Part shown: positions 42,886 to 50,728 of the stretch, piece after piece
Numbering within the stretch: the first letter of the stretch is position 1
How the letters are laid out: the number at the start of each line of letters is the position of its first letter
Source of the DNA: JAFDCJ01 sp049669725
GTDB taxonomy: Bacteria > Desulfobacterota > Desulfobacteria > Desulfobacterales > JAFDCJ01
Direction: 5' to 3'
Assembly (NCBI GenBank): GCA_049669725.1
Contig: JBATKU010000056.1
Location: forward strand, 3,111-67,110
Length of the DNA: 64,000 nucleotides
Position numbers and translations under genes: made by a program
Notes under the pieces: generated by a model
Told to the model about the DNA's origin: nothing
Databases searched by the model: none
The model's input: only the letters and a program-made list of their open reading frames with translations

Positions 42886-44340
42886 ATGATACAGAGACCC
42901 ATTCTATCTATTCTGTCCCTAATCCTAATAATTGGAATTTTGAGCGGTCATACGTCAGCCGGGGAGTATCTGCAGCTTCCCGGGGTTATTCACGTCCACT
43001 CGACCGTTAGTTCCGGCAAGTATTCGATTGGAGAACTGGTTGTCAGGGCTGAAAATAAAGGCCTTGAGGTGCTGATTTTAACCGACCATGACCAGGTGGT
43101 CATGGAATATGGACTGTTTCCTTTGCGCAACCTTATCAAGAAGAGAGAAGAAAGGCAGTCGATTCTGACGACCGGACCGGAAAATTATCTTGCTGAAATC
43201 GAGCGCTTGAACCGACAGCAACAATCCGTTCTGATTTTTCCGGGTGTTCAATCCTCTCCTTTTTACTACTGGACCGGAAACCCTTTCGGCAGAGGGCTTA
43301 CGGCCCATGACTTCCGTAAAGAACTGCTCATTGTCGGGATGTCCGACCCGAATGATTATTGCGATCTGCCTTTGCTCCATGGCCGGAATTCCACCCGGTA
43401 TGTAAAGGACCTCTTGGCCAGGTTTTTGATCTTTCTGGCGGCTTTTCTCTTATCAATTTATCTCATCTATCAAAAAGGATGCATCAGAGTTTGCGGCATT
43501 CTGATTGCCATATTTAGCCTTGCACTAATGGTTGACCAGCATCCTTTTAAAAGTTCGCGGTTTGACGCCTACCATGGGGACCAGGGTGAGGCGCCTTTTC
43601 AGGATGTCATCGATTACGCACGCAGCCGCGGCGGAATGGTTTTCTGGGCTCACCCGGAATCGAATTATTCAAAAAACGGGGTTGAAATGGGACCCGTCAA
43701 ATTGATGACGGAACATTACCCCGATACCTTAATCCAATCGGAGAATTACACCGGTTTTGCCGCTATTTACGGAGACAGCCTAACGGCAACAAAGGCCGGC
43801 ATGCATTGGGATCGGGTTTTATTGGATTATTGCAGTGGCAACCGGGCAGAGCCGGTTTGGGGAATAGCCGGCTCGGATTTTCATTCAGAGAAAGACGGTG
43901 TCGATCTGGACACCTTCCAAACAGTATTTCTGGTTGAAAACAGGGGGCGCGAGGAAGTCTTGAAGGCCCTTGAACGGGGCAGAATTTATGCCGTCAGAAA
44001 AAATTCGGGATTTCGGTTGTCTCTTGATCAATTCCAGATTAGAGATGATGAAACCGGTAATAGGGCCACACTGGGCGAAGAGGTACGGGTCGGCCGATCA
44101 GCGGTTGTCGAAGGCCGCCTATCGGCGACCGACGGTGGCCACTACAGTGTGGCGGTATCGATAATACGGGGCGGAAAACCGAACTGGCTTTTTGAAGGTC
44201 AAACGCCCCTGAAGTTCCAATTTGTTGACCCTGTTCAGTGGCCCGGGAAGACCTATTACCGGCTGGATGTCAGCGGGAAAGCAGCCGGAAGGCTGCTATC
44301 GAATCCCATATTTGCAAAGAGAGTAGAAGAAGATTTTTAA
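42886..44340 (+). CDS. PHP-domain metal-dependent phosphoesterase, membrane-associated
   Basis: A 484-residue protein. After a signal-like segment (ILSLILIIGILSGHTSAG) the PHP motifs appear: VIHVHSTVSSGKYSIGELV and LEVLILTDHDQ (HxH and DHD), then FWAHPES and GIAGSDFHSEKDG further on, as in polymerase/histidinol-phosphatase-type metal hydrolases. A pair of membrane segments interrupts the middle (FLIFLAAFLLSIYLIY and VCGILIAIFSLALMV), so the active site may face the periplasm. The substrate is unknown; some PHP proteins are phosphoesterases in capsule pathways. It is divergent from the HEAT/CPBP operon. Confidence 0.78.
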   Translation: MIQRPILSILSLILIIGILSGHTSAGEYLQLPGVIHVHSTVSSGKYSIGELVVRAENKGLEVLILTDHDQVVMEYGLFPLRNLIKKREERQSILTTGPENYLAEIERLNRQQQSVLIFPGVQSSPFYYWTGNPFGRGLTAHDFRKELLIVGMSDPNDYCDLPLLHGRNSTRYVKDLLARFLIFLAAFLLSIYLIYQKGCIRVCGILIAIFSLALMVDQHPFKSSRFDAYHGDQGEAPFQDVIDYARSRGGMVFWAHPESNYSKNGVEMGPVKLMTEHYPDTLIQSENYTGFAAIYGDSLTATKAGMHWDRVLLDYCSGNRAEPVWGIAGSDFHSEKDGVDLDTFQTVFLVENRGREEVLKALERGRIYAVRKNSGFRLSLDQFQIRDDETGNRATLGEEVRVGRSAVVEGRLSATDGGHYSVAVSIIRGGKPNWLFEGQTPLKFQFVDPVQWPGKTYYRLDVSGKAAGRLLSNPIFAKRVEEDF

Positions 44341-44372
44341 GTGTGGAATGGATTCTATTTTCAATCAAAATG

Positions 44373-44390
44373 CTGGTATGATATTTGCAA
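44373..44390 (+). promoter_or_regulatory. Sigma54-like -24/-12 site upstream of wbqC
   Basis: CTGGTATGATATTTGCAA has GG 44375-44376 and GC 44387-44388 ten bases apart and matches 11 of 13 consensus positions (YTGGCACG-N4-TTGCW). It lies about 66 bp before the TTG start of the WbqC-like gene. Confidence 0.5.
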
Positions 44391-44455
44391 ATTTCCTTAC
44401 AAAATGTATTTTTTTTAGATAGAATCCGTTCAATAAAAAAATTAAAGGATTCCTT

Positions 44456-45145
44456 TTGATCGTCGCGATTCATCAGCCTCAGTACCTTCCCTGGCTGGGA
44501 TATTTTGACAAAATACGCCAGGCGGATATTTTCTGTTATCTGGACAATGTTCAGTATAAAAAAAATGATTGGCAAAACCGCAATCGAATTAAAACTTCTC
44601 AGGGCTGGCAATGGATAACGCTACCGGTTCGATATCAATTCCCGCAAAAAATTTATGAGGTTAAAATTAATTCGACCGTAAAATGGGCTAAAAAACACCT
44701 CCAGGCCTTGATCACAAATTATCGTCGTGCTCCGTTTTTTAAGAAATCCATCGGCGTTTATGAGCAGATTTATTCAGAAGAATGGCAGTATGTGTGCGAG
44801 TTAAACATTTATTTCATTGAGCAATTAAAAGAAGCTCTGGGGTTAGGCCAGAAACCGGCGATCAAATCTTCACAGCTCGAATTGCGTGAGGACCCCACGG
44901 ATCGGCTTATTGATATCTGCAAAGCAGTGAAGGCCGACACGTATATGTCGGGACAGGACGGGGTTAAATATATGGATCTGGAGCGCTTTAAGAAAAATGA
45001 CATTAAGGTCATTATACAGGATTTCAAACACCCTGTTTATCCGCAAATGTTCAAAGGTTTTACGTCACATATGTCGATTGTGGATTTGCTCTTCAATTGC
45101 GGGCCTGGGAGTTTGGCCAAGATTATAGGAGCAAATAGCGGGTAG
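44456..45145 (+). CDS. wbqC: WbqC-family protein
   Basis: A 229-residue protein of the WbqC family (PF08889-like), seen in O-antigen and capsule loci. It opens with IVAIHQPQYLPWLGYFDKIR and contains the conserved NDWQNRNRIKTSQGWQWITL, SGQDGVKYM and YPQMFKGFTSHMSIVDLLFN. Some members are acyl- or amino-transfer enzymes for aminosugars; biochemical role is not settled. The start is TTG 44456 with AAAGGA upstream. It is grouped with a PIG-L deacetylase and a DegT aminotransferase, pointing to an N-acylated aminosugar. Confidence 0.87.
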   Translation: MIVAIHQPQYLPWLGYFDKIRQADIFCYLDNVQYKKNDWQNRNRIKTSQGWQWITLPVRYQFPQKIYEVKINSTVKWAKKHLQALITNYRRAPFFKKSIGVYEQIYSEEWQYVCELNIYFIEQLKEALGLGQKPAIKSSQLELREDPTDRLIDICKAVKADTYMSGQDGVKYMDLERFKKNDIKVIIQDFKHPVYPQMFKGFTSHMSIVDLLFNCGPGSLAKIIGANSG

Positions 45146-45321
45146 AACTAGAGGCTCAAGGCTCAGGGGCACGGCCATGCTCTAGGTATATGGCAGCCGA
45201 TCAGGGGTTCAGGTCTTATACAAACGGTTTTACCCTGTGTCTTGAACCGGTGTATCGTATCGCAAATAAGGATACCTTCTTAAAAATTGCATTTGACTCA
45301 ATAAGTCGTATCGAGGGCCAT

Positions 45322-45945
45322 ATGGACAAAGCGAAAATTCTGGCAATTGGTGCCCATCCGGATGACATTGAATTCGGCTGTGGTGGCACTCTCATCAAAT
45401 ATACCCGCAAAGGTCACCTGCTTTTTCTGCTGGTAATTACCGGCGGTGGCATGGGAGGTTCCTCATCGGTCAGGATGAAAGAGCAGGAAAATTCTAAAGA
45501 AATTCTGGGTGCCGAGAAAATATACTGGGGTGGTTATGAAGATACTCACCTCATCATGGATATCGAACTCATCGGTAAAATTGAATCGGTAATCGCTGCC
45601 GTAAAGCCGGATTTTATTTTTTGCAATTATCCGGACGACACCCACCAGGATCACCGGCATCTTTCCCAGGCAATCATGTCTGCTACCCGATATATTAGAA
45701 ATGTGCTGTTTTTTGAAGGGCCGACCACCCAAAATTTTGGTCCCCAGGTATTTGTGGATATTTCAGATACCCTGAATCAAAAAATTGCAGCCCTGGAAGC
45801 CCACCGATCCCAGGTTATGAAAACCAACATCGAAGATTTATCCATTGTCGAGGTGGCGTGTTCCAGTGCCAACTTCCGGGGTATCCAGGGAAGGGTGAAG
45901 TATGCCGAGGCGTTTCAGGCCCTTAGGCTGTTTATCAACGTATAG
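45322..45945 (+). CDS. PIG-L/LmbE-type N-acetylglucosaminyl deacetylase
   Basis: A 207-residue deacetylase-fold protein. It has the metal site AIGAHPDDIEFGCGGTL near residue 8, then ITGGGMGG, and YPDDTHQDHRHLSQA (second metal-ligand region with His residues). It would remove an acetyl group from an N-acetyl sugar. Start 45322 (MDKAKIL, with GAGGG upstream) places the motif at the N-terminus as usual; an in-frame ATG at 45190 would add 44 residues without a known match. It is 13 bp before the DegT aminotransferase gene. Confidence 0.88.
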   Translation: MDKAKILAIGAHPDDIEFGCGGTLIKYTRKGHLLFLLVITGGGMGGSSSVRMKEQENSKEILGAEKIYWGGYEDTHLIMDIELIGKIESVIAAVKPDFIFCNYPDDTHQDHRHLSQAIMSATRYIRNVLFFEGPTTQNFGPQVFVDISDTLNQKIAALEAHRSQVMKTNIEDLSIVEVACSSANFRGIQGRVKYAEAFQALRLFINV

Positions 45946-45957
45946 TCAGGTATAGTA

Positions 45958-47019
45958 ATGAGCGGACAACATGATCAACAATACCCATTCATTCCCCATT
46001 CGCGGCCGACCCTGGGACCGGAGGAGATGCGCGCCGTAGCCGACGTCATTTCATCAGGCTATATTGCCGAAGGAGTTGCCGTTCAAGAATTTGAAAATTC
46101 ATTTGCGGATTATTTAAGCGTCGGACATGCCGTGGCAACGAACTCCGGAACCTCAGCATTGCACCTGGCACTGCTCGCTTTGGAAGTTGGCCCGGGGGAT
46201 GAGGTGATTATTCCCAGCTATGTTTGCTGCGCGTTGCTCAATGCGGTTAATTATACGGGAGCAACACCGGTTCTGGCTGATATTTGTCCTGAAACCTACA
46301 ATCTCGCGGCTGCTGATGTAAAGAAACGCATCAGCGACCGGACCAGGGCGATTATCGTGCCGCATCTTTTCGGGCTGGCAGCCGATCTGGACTCCCTGAT
46401 GGCGCTTGATGTGCCTATCATTGAAGACTGCGCCCAGGCAGTGGGATCCCAATATGCTCAACGCCCGGTAGGCACCTTTGGAATTGCGGCAATTTATTCT
46501 TTTTTTGCCACCAAGGTGATCACCACCGGGGAAGGCGGAATGGTGGTATCCAACTCCAAAGACATTGCCGACCGGATGCGGGATCTGAAAACCTATGACC
46601 AAAAAGATGAGTATAAAATCCGTTTTAACTATAAAATGACCGACATTCAGGCGGCACTGGGATTGGGCCAACTGCAGCGACTGGATTCAGCCATCCGGCG
46701 CCGCCGGGCCATTGCCGAGCAATATACCACGGCCTTTAAAATCCTGAGTTTGAATCTTCCCGCGCAAGATCCCGGGCGCATTTTTTTTCGCTATGTGCTT
46801 GATTTAGATAGGGATTCGGTTTCCTTTATTCAGGCTCTCGCAAATAAAAGTGTCGGGTGCAATCGACCGATATTTTTGCCCCTCCATCGACAACTGAAAC
46901 AAAAGGGCTGCCCGGCTTCAGAACGTGCATGGAAAAATTCGCTATCGATTCCAATTTATCCATCTCTTACCGATGAGGAGGTCACTATCGTAATTGATGC
47001 TATCACTTCCATATTTTAG
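45958..47019 (+). CDS. DegT/DnrJ/EryC1/StrS-family sugar aminotransferase
   Basis: A 353-residue PLP enzyme that transfers an amino group to a keto-sugar nucleotide. Motifs: VATNSGTSALHLALLAL, GDEVIIPSYVCCALLNAV, IIEDCAQAVGSQYA and the catalytic lysine region YSFFATKVITTGEGGMV (K of ATK), then FNYKMTDIQAALGLGQL. This matches WecE/PseC-like enzymes. With the WbqC and PIG-L genes it forms a short aminosugar block for the surface polysaccharide. Confidence 0.92.
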   Translation: MSGQHDQQYPFIPHSRPTLGPEEMRAVADVISSGYIAEGVAVQEFENSFADYLSVGHAVATNSGTSALHLALLALEVGPGDEVIIPSYVCCALLNAVNYTGATPVLADICPETYNLAAADVKKRISDRTRAIIVPHLFGLAADLDSLMALDVPIIEDCAQAVGSQYAQRPVGTFGIAAIYSFFATKVITTGEGGMVVSNSKDIADRMRDLKTYDQKDEYKIRFNYKMTDIQAALGLGQLQRLDSAIRRRRAIAEQYTTAFKILSLNLPAQDPGRIFFRYVLDLDRDSVSFIQALANKSVGCNRPIFLPLHRQLKQKGCPASERAWKNSLSIPIYPSLTDEEVTIVIDAITSIF

Positions 47020-47457
47020 TATTATTTCAAACAATTAGGGTGTCGTTTACAAACAAAAAATATGCCATTTTAAAATTGAAGATATATAAATTCGCTTGGC
47101 AATTTTTTGACGGCCTTAATCCTGCCTTTTTTATCTTTTTCCCCAGGATTTACAAACAATAACAAATAATTACAGATGATATAGATGAAATGAAAATTGG
47201 CATACATTATGCATCCAATCAAGCGGAGCCCAGTTTTCTGTCTCAGTTTAAAACCGGACCGTTCCCGGGAACTAATTTTTTTCTTAATATTTTAGCAAAG
47301 TTGCCGATAAATATATCAATAGCCATATGATGCCAGCTGAAAATTTTCGGCATGGTTGAGTTTCATCGGTGTTTTGCCTTGATTTTTGTGGAGTGCAACG
47401 TCGATTTGGAAGAACACAGGAAATATTAAATTCCGAAATTTTATTTTAATTGCGATT
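47020..47457. other. Intergenic region before wecA-like gene
   Basis: A 438-bp AT-rich gap with no credible gene. It holds the sigma54-like site at 47197-47214 and would give a leader of about 235 bases. No hairpin terminator for the preceding operon was recognised. Confidence 0.55.
47197..47214 (+). promoter_or_regulatory. Sigma54-like -24/-12 site upstream of the wecA/wza/wzc unit
   Basis: TTGGCATACATTATGCAT has GG 47199-47200 and GC 47211-47212 ten bases apart and matches 10 of 13 consensus positions. It sits about 245 bp before the wecA-like start, a distance similar to the wzx site. Confidence 0.45.
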
Positions 47458-48714
47458 ATGAAATCCAGCACATTTGCCAAAAATTGGATAATGGAAAACA
47501 ACCGGATTTCCCTTGTGGTGGAAAACAAGGATGAAGAAATCCAGGCCAAACCAGACCCCCTTGGCATTCGCTGGTATTTATTTGTGCCACCGCTGGTGTT
47601 GACCTGTGCCCTGATTCTGCCCCAAATCAGGGAAATTTTCTTGAGGGTCGGATGGCGCTGGGTTTATGTGATGTTGCTGTCATTCGGAATTTCATTCAGC
47701 TTGAATCCAATATTTTTAAAAATAGCTTATAACCTGAACATGCTCGACAGTCCCGATTCTAGAAAACTTCATAAGCAGGCCACCCCGTTGTTAGGAGGTG
47801 CTGCCGTATTTGCAGGCTTTTTGGCGGCCTTGTTGATCAACGGTATATTTTCCCCGGAATTGGGTGCTATCCTGATCGCTTCTTGTGCTCTGTTTACGGT
47901 TGGGGTTGTTGACGATTACAGGGAGATATCGGCAGGCATAAAGCTCATTACCCAATTAGTCTGTACGGTCTTGGTGATCAGTGGCGGAATTGTACTGCGG
48001 GTAATTCCGACCAGTTTCGGAATATTTGCGCCGATGGGCAATGCATTGCTGACGGTTTTCTGGATTATCGGGATCACCAATGCCATGAACTTTTTTGACG
48101 GCATGGATGGATTGGCGGCCGGTTTGGGCGCTATGATCGCATTTTTTCTTGGTGTGGTGGCCTTTCAGACTGCCCAGCCGTTCATCGGCTGGATTGCGGT
48201 GGCCATGATGGGCAGTTGTCTCGGGTTTTTGCCGTTTAATTTCAAAGTCAGGGGCAACGCAGCCATATTTCTGGGAGACGCCGGAAGCACGGTGATTGGA
48301 TTTATTCTTGCCTGTGTTGCTGTTTATGGAGACTGGGCCGAAAGCGACCCGATGGTGGCATTGGTATCGCCACTTTTAATATTCTGGATACTCATTTTTG
48401 ACATGGTGCACATCACGGTGGACAGGATTCTGACCGGCAAAGTCTTAAATTTTCGCCAATGGATCGAATACGTGGGCAAAGATCATCTCCACCACCGTCT
48501 GGCCCTTGTTCTGGGGAGCAACCAGCGAAGCGTCATTTTTATCTATTTGCTCAGTTTATGTTGGGGCATGAGCGCCGTGGCCCTTCGCGACGCCCGGATA
48601 ATTGATGCAATTTTGCTTATTTTACAGGCTGTTATCATGGTGGTCTTAATCACATTTCTGGAAAGAAGGGGCCGGTTGTTGAATGGCAATACCACTGCTA
48701 ACAGCGGACAATGA
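47458..48714 (+). CDS. wecA: WecA/TagO-like undecaprenyl-phosphate sugar-1-phosphate transferase
   Basis: A polytopic enzyme of about 418 residues that starts repeat-unit synthesis by putting a sugar phosphate on undecaprenyl phosphate. Family motifs: GVVDDYREIS (acidic pair), NAMNFFDGMDGLAAGL, FLGDAGSTVIGF and DHLHHRLALVLGS. The histidine-rich loop and DDYRE text separate it from MraY, which is also present in this window. About 11 membrane segments are visible. Start is uncertain: ATG 47458 or ATG 47491 are candidates, and the frame is open further upstream. Confidence 0.88.
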   Translation: MKSSTFAKNWIMENNRISLVVENKDEEIQAKPDPLGIRWYLFVPPLVLTCALILPQIREIFLRVGWRWVYVMLLSFGISFSLNPIFLKIAYNLNMLDSPDSRKLHKQATPLLGGAAVFAGFLAALLINGIFSPELGAILIASCALFTVGVVDDYREISAGIKLITQLVCTVLVISGGIVLRVIPTSFGIFAPMGNALLTVFWIIGITNAMNFFDGMDGLAAGLGAMIAFFLGVVAFQTAQPFIGWIAVAMMGSCLGFLPFNFKVRGNAAIFLGDAGSTVIGFILACVAVYGDWAESDPMVALVSPLLIFWILIFDMVHITVDRILTGKVLNFRQWIEYVGKDHLHHRLALVLGSNQRSVIFIYLLSLCWGMSAVALRDARIIDAILLILQAVIMVVLITFLERRGRLLNGNTTANSGQ

Positions 48715-48729
48715 AGAATCGAGCGAATC

Positions 48730-49809
48730 ATGAAACAGGTTAAATTTCGAAATCTGAATTCTGAAGCACAGAAAAAAGGCAGCCCCAAAGCCAAGCAGGA
48801 TCTGAAACTTAGTTTCAGAAAATTGGCAGCCACACAGGATAGTCATAGTCAAGTCCTTACCCGGAGCACGGATCTAAAAACAAGGCCCAATAGTGACGGC
48901 AATGATCGTGAGGGCCTTTATGAAAAGGCCTGCTCATATCTGGACCAGGTTTTAAATGCCGTAAAAAATCGCCAAAGTTTCGCGCTGGATCCTGGATTTC
49001 GGATTTTGCAAAAAATGACAGAGCTTAATCACCCGCGGGATGAGCTTTTCATTAAGGCCATTCATATAGATGATCGCTTTAAGTATGTAATTCACCACAG
49101 TGTCAACGTTGCCATATATTGCCTTAAAATGGCAGAAAATCTTGGATTTAGTAAAAAACAAAAATTGGAAGTTGCCATGGCGGCCCTGCTGCATGATGTC
49201 GGCATGGCGGTTATCCCGGATAAGATTTTGTACAAGCAGGAAAAACTCAGCCAGCAGGAAATCGATATCCTCAGGGAGCGACCCAATTACAGCTACAAAA
49301 TTCTGCGGTCCTTTGGCGACGGGTTTGCCTATTTGGCGGAAAGCGCTGCCCAGGTTTATGAAAGAATCGATGGATCAGGTTACCCGAGGGCAATGAGGGG
49401 AGACGAGATTCATGAGTACGCCCAGATTATCGGACTCTTGGATATGTATGAGGCCCTCATCCATTCGAGACCCCAGAGGGAGAAATTGACCCATTTTACC
49501 GCCGTAAAAGAGATTATCAATACCTGTAAAAATCGGTTTCAGCGCAAACATTTAAAATCACTGTTGAGTATATTTACCGCCTTTCCAATCTACAGCTTTG
49601 TGAGGCTGAATTCAAACGCCATTGGAAAGGTGATTGAAACCTATCCGGAACAACCCATGCGACCGAAACTGCAAATCATATACGATTCCCAGAAGCGGCA
49701 GGTATTAACGGAACGAATTATTGCGTTGCCGGATAACCCGCTCTTAAATATCGTCGATTCGGTTTCCGAAAGTGAAATCCAGGAACTGTCGCAGGCTCAA
49801 CCGGTGTGA
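48730..49809 (+). CDS. HD-GYP domain protein, probably catalytically degenerate
   Basis: A 359-residue protein whose residues about 115-290 align with HD-GYP c-di-GMP phosphodiesterases: IHHSVNVAIYCLKMAE, LLHDVGMAVIPDKILY (H155, D156; usual HDIGK has K where M is here), ERPNYSYKIL (R184 where a metal-binding His is usual) and VYERIDGSGYP (V209-Y210 where the HH of HHExxDGxGYP belongs). The later D238 is kept. Loss of several metal ligands argues against normal phosphodiesterase activity; it may sense c-di-GMP or bind partners. It is inside the EPS operon between wecA and the ExeA-like ATPase genes. The N-terminal 60 residues are basic and disordered-looking. Confidence 0.85.
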   Translation: MKQVKFRNLNSEAQKKGSPKAKQDLKLSFRKLAATQDSHSQVLTRSTDLKTRPNSDGNDREGLYEKACSYLDQVLNAVKNRQSFALDPGFRILQKMTELNHPRDELFIKAIHIDDRFKYVIHHSVNVAIYCLKMAENLGFSKKQKLEVAMAALLHDVGMAVIPDKILYKQEKLSQQEIDILRERPNYSYKILRSFGDGFAYLAESAAQVYERIDGSGYPRAMRGDEIHEYAQIIGLLDMYEALIHSRPQREKLTHFTAVKEIINTCKNRFQRKHLKSLLSIFTAFPIYSFVRLNSNAIGKVIETYPEQPMRPKLQIIYDSQKRQVLTERIIALPDNPLLNIVDSVSESEIQELSQAQPV

Positions 49810-49927
49810 GAGGCATAAAATTTTGTCTAAACAAACCTCTAAATGCAGGAGTGGTTAAAAAAGAGTATAGCGGATGAATCGTCTGAAAATGCGGCGATTT
49901 CATCCGTTATTAGAGTATAGGTGTTTT

Positions 49928-50728
49928 ATGTATTTAGAGCATTGGGAACTTCAAAAAACGCCTTTTGGGAATGTGCCGACCCGCAACATTTTCTATCGGT
50001 CGCCTCAGCACGAGGAGGCCCTCCGTAGATTGTTGTATGTGATTGAACACCGCAAAGGGGTCGCCATGTTGACCGGTGAGGTCGGCTGTGGCAAGACCGC
50101 CGTCATCAAAGCCTTATCCGATCATCTCGACAAGGACCAGTATCATCTCCAAACCATTTCCAACCCCGCTTTACAGCCAATCGATCTTATCAAAGCGATT
50201 GTCCTAAAACTGGGCGGAAGCGCAGAAAACGGTTCCAAGACGGTTTTGCTGGATCAGATGCAGCGGTTATTGAGTCAGAACGCAGAAAAAGGAATCAACA
50301 CCGTTCTGGCCATTGACGAGGCCCATGTCATCGACAATTCGGCCACATTGGATGAACTGCGGATGCTGCTCAATATTCAATCTGATGACGATTTTTTAAT
50401 CACCCTGATTTTGCTTGGCCAGCCGCCGCTGCTGAAAAAAATTTCCGAACTGCAACCCTTAAAAGAAAGAATCAGCATTAAATACAACCTTGAACCGCTG
50501 GACATTCAAAATACACTGAATTATGTCGTCCACCGTTTGAAATGCGCAGGAGCATCCCGGGGCATATTTTCCCGGGAAGCTATCGAAGCGCTATACAAAT
50601 ACACCGGCGGGATACCATTGCGCATCAACAACCTGTGTGACCGTTGTCTGCTCATCGGCTTGATGCGTCAGGCCAGAATCGTTGACAGCACGGTGGTTCA
50701 GGATGCCATTGAAGATTTAGGATCATGA
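49928..50728 (+). CDS. ExeA/GspA-like AAA ATPase (EPS-associated)
   Basis: A 266-residue AAA ATPase. It begins MYLEHWELQKTPFGNVPTRN, the usual start of ExeA-like proteins and of the ATPase associated with exosortase/EPS loci. Walker A is LTGEVGCGKTAVIKAL, Walker B is VLAIDEAHVID, then LILLGQPPLLKKI and YVVHRLKCAG. Start ATG 49928 has AGGTG upstream; an in-frame ATG at 49874 lies in a longer leader. It overlaps the wza-fusion gene by four bases, suggesting it helps assembly or length control of the export machinery. No exosortase is visible here. Confidence 0.88.
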   Translation: MYLEHWELQKTPFGNVPTRNIFYRSPQHEEALRRLLYVIEHRKGVAMLTGEVGCGKTAVIKALSDHLDKDQYHLQTISNPALQPIDLIKAIVLKLGGSAENGSKTVLLDQMQRLLSQNAEKGINTVLAIDEAHVIDNSATLDELRMLLNIQSDDDFLITLILLGQPPLLKKISELQPLKERISIKYNLEPLDIQNTLNYVVHRLKCAGASRGIFSREAIEALYKYTGGIPLRINNLCDRCLLIGLMRQARIVDSTVVQDAIEDLGS

